64,000 nucleotides of DNA from Thiohalocapsa sp. (lineage in GTDB: Bacteria; Pseudomonadota; Gammaproteobacteria; Chromatiales; Chromatiaceae): the NCBI GenBank assembly GCA_021736785.1, contig JAIPFF010000007.1, forward strand, positions 1 to 64,000, in the 5' to 3' direction. The translations under genes were made by a program, and so were the position numbers. The notes under the pieces are model-generated. The model made no database searches, had not been told where the DNA came from, and worked only from the letters and a program-made list of their open reading frames with translations. Positions 32,165-39,467 of the stretch are shown piece after piece (position 1 is the first letter of the stretch; each line of letters begins with the position of its first letter).

Positions 32165-32195
32165 TTCTTGCGTAGCACGGGAGCCGTGCTATCAT
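32165..32195 (+). promoter_or_regulatory. higBA promoter with palindromic operator
   Basis: A perfect inverted repeat (TAGCACGG at 32173-32180, CCGTGCTA at 32184-32191) overlaps a -10-like TATCAT (32190-32195); TTGCGT at 32168-32173 is a possible -35 with a 16-nt spacer. HigA-type antitoxins usually bind such palindromes to repress their own operon. Transcription would begin at or very near the higB ATG at 32202, so the message could be leaderless. Confidence 0.55.
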
Positions 32196-32201
32196 GCGCT
32201 A

Positions 32202-32495
32202 ATGATTGAATCGTTTCGTGATCAGGCCTCGGAAGACATCTTCAACGGTGTGAATTCGAAAGCCGCTAGAAAAGCCTGTCCAGAAAAGCTCTGGAAAATT
32301 GCCACACGTAAGCTTGATCAACTCGATTCAGTGCAGTCGCTCGAAGAATTGAAGGTTCCGCCTGGCAATCGCCTCGAAGCGCTTTCCCGAGATCGGAAAG
32401 GCCAGTACAGCATTCGTATCAACGAGCAATACAGAATCTGCTTCCTCTGGGGAGAGGCAGGGCCGAGCGAAGTTGAAGTTGCCGATTATCACTAG
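32202..32495 (+). CDS. higB: HigB-type toxin, RelE superfamily mRNA interferase
   Basis: 97 residues. The family pattern is complete: an N-terminal helix pair (FRDQASEDIFNG, RKLDQLDSV), PPGNRLEALSRDRKGQYSIRIN and the C-terminal QYRICFLW...VADYH. HigB proteins cut ribosome-bound mRNA and are held in check by HigA. The antitoxin gene follows 11 nt downstream; toxin-first order is typical of higBA. Base composition here is clearly lower in GC than in the neighbouring synthetase and nqr genes, in keeping with lateral acquisition. No ribosome binding site precedes the ATG. Confidence 0.92.
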   Translation: MIESFRDQASEDIFNGVNSKAARKACPEKLWKIATRKLDQLDSVQSLEELKVPPGNRLEALSRDRKGQYSIRINEQYRICFLWGEAGPSEVEVADYH

Positions 32496-32506
32496 AGGTA
32501 TCGAAT

Positions 32507-32824
32507 ATGGTTCGAATTCCAACGCATAGGGCGCCAACCCATCCCGGCGAAATGCTTCGGGAGGAGTTCCTCGTGCCTATGAATATCAGTCAACGCGATC
32601 TAGCCGATGCCATTCATGTTCCGTATCAACGAGTAAATGAGCTGGTTAATCAAAAACGTGGCATTACCCCAAGTACGGCGCTTCGGTTGGCGAAGTTCTT
32701 CGGGGTCTCTGCAGATTTTTGGCTGAGCCTTCAGATTCGATGGGATCTTTTTCGTGCTCAAGCCAGTGAGGCAGAGGAGTTGGCATCGATAGATGATTTC
32801 CATCATCTGCAAAAAATGGCCTAA
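32507..32824 (+). CDS. higA: HigA-type antitoxin, XRE-family regulator
   Basis: 105 residues. It starts with the HigA signature THPGEMLREEFL, followed by a helix-turn-helix (ISQRDLADAIHVPYQRVNELVNQKRGITPSTALRL, residues about 27-62) and the conserved FFGVSADFWLSLQ. It should neutralise HigB and repress the operon by binding the palindrome at 32173-32191. Its stop codon lies inside GCCTAAC (32819-32825), the R''-box type sequence seen where integron cassette genes end. This supports the view that higBA came in as a gene cassette. Confidence 0.93.
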   Translation: MVRIPTHRAPTHPGEMLREEFLVPMNISQRDLADAIHVPYQRVNELVNQKRGITPSTALRLAKFFGVSADFWLSLQIRWDLFRAQASEAEELASIDDFHHLQKMA

Positions 32825-32898
32825 CAAGGCGCATATGGACTCCTCCTACAAGTAGAAAGAGGGAAAAGGGGCCAGGTTCAATTATGAAACCAGAAACG

Positions 32899-32986
32899 GC
32901 CTAATAAGAATTTCCAGCCGAGCCGCCAGACGCTGGCGTTTCTTCAGCAAGGCCGCAGCGGCGGGCGGCTGAAATTGGCGTTAGCG
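32899..32986 (+). repeat. attC-like integron recombination site 1
   Basis: An imperfect palindrome of about 88 bp with attC layout: R''-like GCCTAAT (32899-32905), L'' AATTTCCAGCC (32909-32919), L' GGCTGAAATT (32967-32976) and R' GTTAGCG (32980-32986). The L'' arm pairs with L' except for one extra C, the extrahelical base expected on the left arm. The R' box differs from GTTRRRY at its end, so recombination competence is unproven. Confidence 0.6.
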
Positions 32987-33295
32987 CTTAGAACGATCTC
33001 GCCAATATCCAGGGCGTCGTGAGTGGTGAGCAAAAGCAAGGACAGTCATAGAGTTGTGGTGAGAGACAAAAATGATGTCGTACGGGAACCGGCGAAGCAC
33101 GAGATGGCGGATTCCTTCGTCACCTAATGGCCCGGGCAACGGAGAACCGGTGACGACACCCTCTTCGAGGAGGTCTAAACCGGCGTTTAATGCATCGCGG
33201 AATTGTCGGCCGAGATCTGGTTGCGCACGCTCGTACCAATCAACTGCCGCCTCCGCTTCTTCGGCTGCTTCAGCGAGAATCTCCAGCGCCGGCAT
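32981..33295 (-). CDS. ParE/RelE-type toxin
   Basis: 104 residues with the compact RelE/ParE fold pattern: an N-terminal helix (EILAEAAEEAEAAVDWYERAQPDLGRQFRDAL), IRHLVLRRFPYDIIFV in the central strands and a C-terminal AFAHHSRRPGYWRDR. The antitoxin gene lies upstream with a 6-nt gap, so this is the second gene of an antitoxin-toxin operon. It is on the minus strand, opposite to the flanking attC-like sites, and its stop codon (complement of TTA at 32981-32983) falls inside the R' box of site 1. This implies the pair sits reversed inside a cassette. The exact target, gyrase or mRNA, cannot be told from sequence. Confidence 0.88.
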   Translation of the reverse strand: MPALEILAEAAEEAEAAVDWYERAQPDLGRQFRDALNAGLDLLEEGVVTGSPLPGPLGDEGIRHLVLRRFPYDIIFVSHHNSMTVLAFAHHSRRPGYWRDRSKR

Positions 33296-33301
33296 CCTCC
33301 G

Positions 33302-33535
33302 CTAACTGAGGCGATTGTTGAGCCGCTCGTTAAGTTCTTCGCGGGAAATCGTCTTTGCGGTTCCGTTCCTCACCTCCGCGAGTCGACGCCGCACCTCCTG
33401 CTCCCAAGCCGTCGCTGCATCGGCATCGGGTTGTCCGTCCAGGGTCGCCAGCAGGTCGTGCGCCAAACGGGCCCGGTCGGGCTCGGCCAGGCTTTTCGCT
33501 TGGTTGAGGATCGTTTCAAGGTCGGATGCTGCCAT
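33302..33535 (-). CDS. Addiction-module antitoxin of the Unstab_antitox family
   Basis: 77 residues from the ATG at 33535, chosen because GAGGTGG lies 5-10 nt upstream; a GTG three codons earlier is possible. The sequence (AKSLAEPDRARLAHDLLATLD, AWEQEVRRRLAEVRNGTAKTI, SREELNERL) is the small helical antitoxin often annotated as putative addiction module component. It precedes the toxin by 6 nt and presumably binds it and the promoter. The family is recognised from the LAEPDR...LL and AW..E...R pattern. Confidence 0.85.
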   Translation of the reverse strand: MAASDLETILNQAKSLAEPDRARLAHDLLATLDGQPDADAATAWEQEVRRRLAEVRNGTAKTISREELNERLNNRLS

Positions 33536-33579
33536 AGTGTCCACCTCGCTCTCACGTTTCTACCGCTTCAGTCTACAGG

Positions 33580-33651
33580 GCGCTGACACTGCGCTCCACC
33601 CGACCACGTGCCGCTTCGCGGCCCGCGTCGGGTGAGCTTGGCCGTTATCGC
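33580..33651 (+). repeat. attC-like integron recombination site 2
   Basis: A 72-bp imperfect palindrome: R'' GCGCTGAC (33580-33587), L'' GCTCCACCCGAC (33593-33604), L' GTCGGGTGAGC (33627-33637) and R' GTTATCGC (33644-33651). L'' and L' pair along 11 positions with one extra C in the left arm, as in site 1. It has the same orientation as site 1, so the two bracket the inverted toxin-antitoxin pair. Confidence 0.65.
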
Positions 33652-33669
33652 GCCGAGCAAAGCTCGGCG
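33651..33669. other. Perfect stem-loop next to attC-like site 2
   Basis: CGCCGAGC (33651-33658) and GCTCGGCG (33662-33669) with an AAA loop, followed on the plus strand by TCTCTT. It could act as a terminator. Confidence 0.4.
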
Positions 33670-33824
33670 TCTCTTGCCGGGTGTAAGTCGCGGTCGAGTA
33701 AGGGCTAGCCACCCACCCGTATCGCGTGTTGGTCCTGCTGCGGAGCGGCCCCCCTGTCAGGCTAGTTGGCACCTCCCCGGTTGTTGGAATCCCAACACCT
33801 TGAGGGGGCGAGGAGAGGGTTCCG

Positions 33825-33923
33825 ATGAAGTACTCCGAAGAGCGCCGCGAGGCGATTCTGGGCAAGCTGCTGCAGCCGCATAAGCGCACGGTGGCGGAGG
33901 TGGCCGAGCCTGCGAAAAAAAAG
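33825..33923 (+). pseudogene. Transposase OrfA remnant
   Basis: A GAGGAGAGGG ribosome-binding stretch and ATG are followed by about 33 residues (MKYSEERREAILGKLLQPHK, RTVAEVAEP) that look like the N-terminus of an insertion-sequence OrfA, including its first helix. Similarity stops near a run of A (33915-33922) and the rest of the transposase is missing. No terminal inverted repeats were found. Taken as a scrap of an insertion sequence. Confidence 0.5.
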
Positions 33924-34022
33924 CCGCGGCGATCTGGGGCACGAGAACGTATGACCGGCATCCCGGGTCGCCGCGCGGCTGTTGCGCTGGTCGCCGAGGC
34001 GCGTGGCGCGGGATCGCCCAAT

Positions 34023-34093
34023 TTCCGATCGACAGAATAACCTAAATATAATACAACTCGAAAACCTAATTTATGTACAGCGCGAAAACCTAA
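34023..34093 (+). promoter_or_regulatory. Fic gene promoter with three AACCTAA direct repeats
   Basis: AACCTAA occurs at 34039-34045, 34063-34069 and 34087-34093, spaced exactly 24 bp. A perfect TATAAT lies at 34047-34052 and TTCCGA at 34023-34028 is a weak -35 with an 18-nt spacer. Regularly phased repeats over a promoter suggest binding of a regulator, perhaps the AbiEi-like N-terminal domain of the Fic protein itself. The rest of 33924-34132 shows no gene. Confidence 0.5.
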
Positions 34094-34132
34094 CAATCGC
34101 GACGCCGGATAACCGAGCAACAAGACAGATTG

Positions 34133-35686
34133 ATGGCCGCCCCCTCGGAAAAGCTTGCTGAATCCCTTGAAGTTCTCAAGGCCCTCCAGAAGCAAGGAGC
34201 CGTCGCGATCCGGTCGGCCGATCTTTCCCGCGTTCATCGTGAGCGCTTGCTGAAGAGCGGGTTCCTGCAAGAGGTCATGAAGGGGTGGTACATCCCCGCC
34301 CGCCCGGACGAACCTGCCGGTGAGAGTACGGCCTGGTATGCCTGCTTCTGGGATTTCTGCGCCGCCTATTTCCGTGCGCGTTTCGGTGACGACTGGTGTG
34401 TTTCCCCTGAACAGTCCCTTCTGCTCCATACGGGAAACCGGACGGTTCCCGGCCAGCTCCTCGTTCGGAGCCCCAAAGCGGGCAACAAGGTCACGAAGCT
34501 GCCTCACGACACGTCGGTGCTGGATGTCCGGGCCGCGATGCCCGATTTTGATGAGACCGTCGAAATCGATGGTCTACGGCTTTACGCACTCCCGGCGGCT
34601 TTGGTGTCCAGTGCGCCCGGTTTTTACCGACAGCATGCGACCGAAGCCCGGGCAGCCCTTGCCATGGTCGCAGATACCTCTGATCTTCTCCGTCCGCTGC
34701 TCGAGGGTGGACACAGCACGATAGCGGGTCGTCTCGCCGGCGCCCTCCGAAATATCGGCCGCGATCGCATGGCCGAGGCGATCGTCAAGACCATGCAAGC
34801 CGCCGGCTACACGATACGCGTGGACGATCCTTTTGACGCGGCAGCGGCCACTCTGCCGGCTCCGCGCACGGTCTCGCCCTGCGTCAACCGCTTGCGCCTC
34901 ATGTGGGAAGCCATGCGAGTGCCTGTGATTGAGCGTTTTCCGGTGTGCCCGGGTCTGCCGGGGAGGCCACAGGATTATCTAAAGGACGTCGAAGAAATCT
35001 ATGTCACCGATGCCTACCACTCCCTGTCCATCGAGGGCTACCGGGTCAGTGCCGAGCTCATCGAGCGGGTACGCGGCGGCAACTGGAACCCCGACGGCGG
35101 CGACGGCGACCGCGCGCATCGTGACGTCCTTGCCGCGCGCGGCTACTGGCAGGCTTATCGTGCCGTGCGTGACAGTCTGAAGCGGGTGTTGGATGGAAAG
35201 AACGCGGGAGCTGTGGCCGATCAGGATCACGGCACCTGGTATCGAGAAATGTTTGCGCCGAGTGTCAATGCTGGTCTGGTCCGCCCGGCCGACCTCGCCG
35301 GATACCGCAACGATCAGGTCTATATCAGGCGCTCAATGCACGTGCCGCCCCGGAGCGAAGCCGTCCGAGACATGATGCCCGCCTTTTTCGAGTTGCTGGC
35401 CGGTGAAGCCGAGCCTTCCGCCCGTGCCGTCCTTGGTCACTTCGTGTTCGTCTACATCCACCCCTACACGGACGGCAATGGCCGTATGGGCCGGTTTCTG
35501 ATGAATCTCATGCTCGCCTCGGGCGGTTATCCATGGACTGTGATCCCGCTGGCGCAGCGCGATGCCTACATGGACGCGCTGGAAGCAGCGAGCGTCGGGC
35601 AAGACATCGGACCGTTCGTAGAGTTTCTGGCCGGTTTGGTCGAGACAAGGCTCCAAGGGCGGGCTACCGCGGAACGGCCACAGTAG
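34133..35686 (+). CDS. Fic-domain protein with N-terminal AbiEi-like domain
   Basis: About 517 residues. The first ~200 resemble the AbiEi antitoxin/regulator fold: a winged-helix start (VLKALQKQGAVAIRSADL, RLLKSGFLQEVMKGWYIP), then LLHTGNRTVPGQLLVRSPKAG. The C-terminal half is a Fic domain with an intact catalytic loop HPYTDGNGRMGR, the flap region before it and an upstream inhibitory-helix motif SLSIEGY matching (S/T)xxxE(G/N). The latter suggests a self-inhibited class II enzyme. Fic proteins transfer AMP or other groups to target proteins. The fusion implies that regulator and toxin-like enzyme are one polypeptide. It starts at an ATG without a strong ribosome-binding site. It lies in the mobile patch between the cassette remnants and a broken ssb. 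Confidence 0.9.
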   Translation: MAAPSEKLAESLEVLKALQKQGAVAIRSADLSRVHRERLLKSGFLQEVMKGWYIPARPDEPAGESTAWYACFWDFCAAYFRARFGDDWCVSPEQSLLLHTGNRTVPGQLLVRSPKAGNKVTKLPHDTSVLDVRAAMPDFDETVEIDGLRLYALPAALVSSAPGFYRQHATEARAALAMVADTSDLLRPLLEGGHSTIAGRLAGALRNIGRDRMAEAIVKTMQAAGYTIRVDDPFDAAAATLPAPRTVSPCVNRLRLMWEAMRVPVIERFPVCPGLPGRPQDYLKDVEEIYVTDAYHSLSIEGYRVSAELIERVRGGNWNPDGGDGDRAHRDVLAARGYWQAYRAVRDSLKRVLDGKNAGAVADQDHGTWYREMFAPSVNAGLVRPADLAGYRNDQVYIRRSMHVPPRSEAVRDMMPAFFELLAGEAEPSARAVLGHFVFVYIHPYTDGNGRMGRFLMNLMLASGGYPWTVIPLAQRDAYMDALEAASVGQDIGPFVEFLAGLVETRLQGRATAERPQ

Positions 35687-35722
35687 CGTCCACGGCCCCG
35701 AAGAATCCCGTGGGAGGACGCG

Positions 35723-36100
35723 TCAGAAGGGCACGTCCTCGAGTTCCGCAGTCTCTTCTCGCGGCTTGCGCGGCGCGGGCTTGCGGGGAGGCTCGTGAGT
35801 CTCTGCATCGTTTTCGATGATCTGCGCGGCATCGGGCTTGCGCGCCACGATCTCGCTGACTGCGCGGTTGAGCCCGTCGGCGCTGCCTAATTTGCGTTTT
35901 CGGATCATCCCTTCCACGTAGAGTGAGGCGCCGCCGACCAGCTGCGGGCGCAGTGCTTCGGCGAGCATGCCGAGAAGGACGACACTGTGCTGCTCGGTCG
36001 TCTGGTAGGGCGCTTGCGCGGGCATTGCCTCGCCCGGTCGGCACGCGGAATCCTACGGGCTGACGCCGGTGTCCGGCGCGCAGTACCATGTCCGGCATCG
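35723..36100 (-). pseudogene. ssb: Single-stranded DNA-binding protein remnant, frameshifted and 5' truncated
   Basis: An open frame of 100 codons (35723-36025) resembles the second half of SSB: HSVVLLGMLAEALRPQL, GASLYVEGMIRKRK, SEIVARK, then a proline/lysine tail and the acidic end ELEDVPF, like the DDIPF interaction tip. Just upstream another frame reads RRQPVGFRVPTGRG, like the QPVANFRVAT strand of SSB, so a frameshift near 36030 separates two parts of one gene. The true N-terminus is not recognisable and the left boundary is approximate. A functional OB fold is unlikely. Confidence 0.6.
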
Positions 36101-36246
36101 GCGGTCTTTGCTTTCGCAGCACGCGTTGCCGAAGCCGCATCGATCCGGCGTGCGCTGATCTGCCTGCCGAGCCCGCGGCGCGACGCGGTTGTCGCGGTTG
36201 GTCAGAGTCGACGTCGTTTTTTGCGGAGTACCGAAGGGCTTTCACC

Positions 36247-37959
36247 TTGTTCTCACGTCACTCCAAACGCTGTCCCGGCGCCGATACGCCGCGGTTCGCG
36301 CTGAAGAAGGGCCTGGACATCCCGCTGGCCGGCGCGCCGTCGGGGGAGGTGGACGGCAGCCGCCGGGTGTCGCGGGTGGCGTATACCGGGTTCGATGATT
36401 TCGGGCCGAAGCGGTTGCCGACGTTGGCGGTGGAGGTCGGCGACCGGGTGCGGTTGGGGCAGCCGCTGACGCGGCGCAAGGCGTATACGCAGGTGGTGGG
36501 GACTGCGCCGGCGAGCGGGGTGGTGGAGGCGATCCACCGTGGTCCGCGGCGGTCGCTGGAGACGATCGTGATCCGGCTGGACGAGGCGCAGGGCAGCGAT
36601 GGCGCTGATGGCGGCCGTGCCGCGGATGCCGGCGGCGCCGCGTCGCCGGCGGATTTTCCGGGCGTTGCGGACCGCGATCAGGAGACCTTCAACCGTTACC
36701 GGGCGGATGAGCTGGACGGCCTGAGCCGGGCGCAAGTGGCGGAGAATCTGCTGGCGGCAGGGGCTTGGCTGGCGTTGCGCACGCGCCCGTTCAGCATGAT
36801 CCCGCCGCCGGAGTCGGCGCCGGAGGCGCTGTTCGTCACCGCCATGGATACGCGCCCGCTGGCGGCGGACCCGGTGCCGCTGATCCGCGCGGCCGGCGAT
36901 GACTTCGTCGCCGGGTTACGGGTACTGGCCAAGCTGACGGACGGGCCGCTCTATGTTTGCACACGCCCGGATGCGGGACTGCCGATGCCGGGTGGGCATG
37001 GCGCCCGGTCGGCTGACGGGGGACGGCAGGCGCCGCCGCGCCCACGGCCGGACGCCGCCGCGGCGTCTTCGGGCTCGCCGTCTGGGTCCGAGATCCACGG
37101 CGATGCAGCCGACGATGACGTCGCTGCCGGTCATCGCGCCGCTGCCTCCGAGGCGGCGCGGGCAGCGCCCGGCGCGCCCGGCCCGCGGCATTCGCAGATC
37201 CGCCTCGCCGAGTTCGCCGGCCCGCACCCTGCCGGTCTGCCCGGTACCCACATGCATTGTCTGCGTCCCGCGAGTCTGCAGCATGTGCTCTGGCATATCG
37301 GCTGGCAGGACGTCATTGCCATCGGCCGGCTGTTCCTGACCGGTCTTATCGATCCGACCCGATTGATCGCACTCTGCGGCCCCATGGTCGCGCGCCCGCG
37401 GCTGCTGCGCACGCGCTTGGGCGCCGACACCAATGAATTGATCGCCGGCGAGCTGGCCGGCCGGCACGAGGCGCGGGTGATCTCGGGCTCGGCGCTGAGC
37501 GGACGGCAGGCCGTGGGCACCAGCGCGTTTCTCGGGCGCTTCCACAATCAACTGACCGTGCTGGCGGAGGGCCGCGAGCGGGAGCTGTTCGGCTGGCTGA
37601 AGCCCGGGCGCGGGCGCTATTCGGCGCTGAACCTGTTTTGGTCGCGACGCGGTGCAGGCGAACGGCTCGGGCTCGGGACATCGCTGCACGGCAGCCCGCG
37701 GGCGATGGTACCGGTGGGTGCTTACGACCGGGTGATGCCGCTGGATCTGCTGCCGGTTCAACTCGTGCGGGCGCTGTTGGTGGACGACATCGAGACGGCG
37801 GAGGCGCTGGGCGCGTTGGAGCTGGACGAGGAGGATGTCGCGCTGCTCAGCTTCGTCGACTGCGGTAAGCACGACTACGGGGCGGCGCTGCGGCGCAATC
37901 TGGAGCAGATCCGCCGCGAGCACGATTGGCCGCAGCACGGTGGGGCGAGCCAAGCATGA
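36247..37959 (+). CDS. nqrA: Na+-translocating NADH:quinone reductase subunit A
   Basis: About 570 residues against roughly 450 in most species. Family landmarks are KKGLDIPLAGAP at the start, VSRVAYTGFDDFGPKRLPTL, HPAGLPGTHMHCLRPAS, DVIAIGRLFLTGL and FVDCGKHDYGAALRRNL at the end. No ATG precedes KKGLDIP closely; a TTG at 36247 with AAGGG 8 nt upstream is the best start. A segment of about 75 residues encoded at roughly 36970-37190 is Ala/Pro/Gly/Ser-rich and absent from usual NqrA; it interrupts the protein between RPDAGLPMPGG and SQIRLAEFAG. NqrA is the peripheral quinone-site subunit. It is the first gene of the operon. Confidence 0.93.
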   Translation: MFSRHSKRCPGADTPRFALKKGLDIPLAGAPSGEVDGSRRVSRVAYTGFDDFGPKRLPTLAVEVGDRVRLGQPLTRRKAYTQVVGTAPASGVVEAIHRGPRRSLETIVIRLDEAQGSDGADGGRAADAGGAASPADFPGVADRDQETFNRYRADELDGLSRAQVAENLLAAGAWLALRTRPFSMIPPPESAPEALFVTAMDTRPLAADPVPLIRAAGDDFVAGLRVLAKLTDGPLYVCTRPDAGLPMPGGHGARSADGGRQAPPRPRPDAAAASSGSPSGSEIHGDAADDDVAAGHRAAASEAARAAPGAPGPRHSQIRLAEFAGPHPAGLPGTHMHCLRPASLQHVLWHIGWQDVIAIGRLFLTGLIDPTRLIALCGPMVARPRLLRTRLGADTNELIAGELAGRHEARVISGSALSGRQAVGTSAFLGRFHNQLTVLAEGRERELFGWLKPGRGRYSALNLFWSRRGAGERLGLGTSLHGSPRAMVPVGAYDRVMPLDLLPVQLVRALLVDDIETAEALGALELDEEDVALLSFVDCGKHDYGAALRRNLEQIRREHDWPQHGGASQA

Positions 37960-38045
37960 AGATCTCCGGCGGCCGCGTGTTCCGATTCCGTCTGATGATC
38001 GGCCGCGATGGCCAATAATCAGTTCTTCCCGGTGGGGCATCCGCG

Positions 38046-39266
38046 ATGAGCCAGCGACTGCGCCGTTTCCTCGACAGCCAGCAGCGGCATTTTCTTCCGG
38101 GCGGGCGCTACGAGCGCTTCGGCGCGCTGTTCGAACTGGTCGACACCTTTCTCTATACGCCCGCGACGGTAACGGCCGGCTCGCCCCATGTCCGCGACGG
38201 CATCGATCTGAAGCGGGTGATGATCTTTGTCTGGCTGGCGGTGCTGCCCTGTGCCCTGTTCGGCATGGTCAACGTGGGGTTGCAGGCTAATGGCGCGATG
38301 GCGGCGCTGGGCGTCGAGCAGGCCCCCGGCTGGCGCGGCACGGCGCTGTGGCTGTTGGGCGCCGGGGGCTACGACGCCGGCAGCGTCTGGGACAACTTCT
38401 GGCACGGTGCGGTCTACTTCCTGCCGATCTATCTGGTCACGCTGGCGGCGGGCGGCTTTTGGGAAGTGCTGTTCGCGATGGTGCGCAATCACGAGGTGAA
38501 CGAGGGCTTCTTCGTCACCTCGATCCTATTCGCGCTGACGCTGCCGCCGGACATCCCGCTGTGGCAGGTGGCGCTGGGCATCTCCTTCGGTGTCGTCATC
38601 GGCAAGGAAGTCTTCGGCGGCACGGGCAAGAATTTCCTGAATCCGGCGCTGACCGGGCGCGCGTTCCTGTTCTTCGCCTATCCGGCGGGGATCTCGGGCG
38701 ATACGGTCTGGACCGCGGTGGACGGCTTCAGCGGCGCGACGCCTCTGATGCTGGCGGCGGAGGGTGGCGTCGAGGCCATTCAGGCCGCCGGCATCACCTG
38801 GTGGGGCGCGTTCTTCGGCACCATTCAGGGCTCCATCGGCTCCACATCGGTGTTTTTTATCCTGTTCGGCGCCGCGTTCATGATCTACACCGGGGTGGCA
38901 TCCTGGCGCATCATGGCCGGCGTGCTGGTCGGCGCGATCGCGACGGCGGTCTTGTTCAATCTGATCGGCAGCGAGACCAACCCGGCCTTTGCGCTGCCTT
39001 GGCACTGGCACTTGGTGCTGGGCGGGCTCGCGTTCGGGCTGGTGTTCATGGCCACGGACCCGGTGTCGGCGGCCATGACCGAGACCGGCAAATGGATTTA
39101 CGGCGCGCTGATCGGCGTGATGACGGTGCTGATCCGGGTGCTGAACCCGGCCTATCCGGAGGGCGTGATGCTGGCGATCCTGTTCGGCAATCTGTTCGCG
39201 CCGCTGATCGACTGGGCGGTGGTGCAGGCGAACGTGCGGCGGAGGGCGAAGCGCAATGCGGCATGA
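38046..39266 (+). CDS. nqrB: Na+-translocating NADH:quinone reductase subunit B
   Basis: 406 residues with about nine to ten hydrophobic segments. It carries the covalent FMN attachment motif in DGFSGATPL, where the Thr is esterified, plus [15 protein letters not shown] and [15 protein letters not shown], typical of NqrB/RnfD. It forms part of the sodium channel in the inner membrane and passes electrons towards quinone. The gene follows nqrA after 86 nt and precedes nqrC after a 201-nt spacer that contains a long hairpin. Confidence 0.97.
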   Translation: MSQRLRRFLDSQQRHFLPGGRYERFGALFELVDTFLYTPATVTAGSPHVRDGIDLKRVMIFVWLAVLPCALFGMVNVGLQANGAMAALGVEQAPGWRGTALWLLGAGGYDAGSVWDNFWHGAVYFLPIYLVTLAAGGFWEVLFAMVRNHEVNEGFFVTSILFALTLPPDIPLWQVALGISFGVVIGKEVFGGTGKNFLNPALTGRAFLFFAYPAGISGDTVWTAVDGFSGATPLMLAAEGGVEAIQAAGITWWGAFFGTIQGSIGSTSVFFILFGAAFMIYTGVASWRIMAGVLVGAIATAVLFNLIGSETNPAFALPWHWHLVLGGLAFGLVFMATDPVSAAMTETGKWIYGALIGVMTVLIRVLNPAYPEGVMLAILFGNLFAPLIDWAVVQANVRRRAKRNAA

Positions 39267-39313
39267 GCGCCTGTCGCCGAGCGGACGCCGGCATCCCGCG
39301 GCGGCGGTGCCGT

Positions 39314-39367
39314 TGTCTCGCGCGAAGCGCGCCTGCCCTGCCGGGCAGCGCGGCAGCGCGAGGGACA
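39314..39367 (+). other. Long stem-loop between nqrB and nqrC
   Basis: TGTCTCGCGC near 39314 can pair with GCGCGAGGGACA ending at 39367, and the inner part (CTGCCC/GGGCAG with loop TGCC) pairs as well, giving a long imperfect hairpin in the 201-nt spacer. It may modulate or protect the mRNA. Confidence 0.4.
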
Positions 39368-39467
39368 GCGACCGATGCGCAGGCGCCGGTCGGCGATCCG
39401 CCGAGCGCCGGATTCGGCCGGGCGTGACGGCCGCGGCGGCAGCATTGCATGATGCCGGGGGGCGGCC

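Noticed and set aside
32819-32831. GCCTAACAAGGCG after higA as the R'' end of a separate large attC
   Set aside because: I could not find a well-paired L' arm for this box; the better palindrome starts at 32899. It is kept only as supporting context.
33560-34507. Minus-strand frame of over 300 codons across attC-like site 2 and the transposase scrap
   Set aside because: It crosses several unrelated elements and overlaps the Fic gene; its sequence looks like translated repeats, not a protein.
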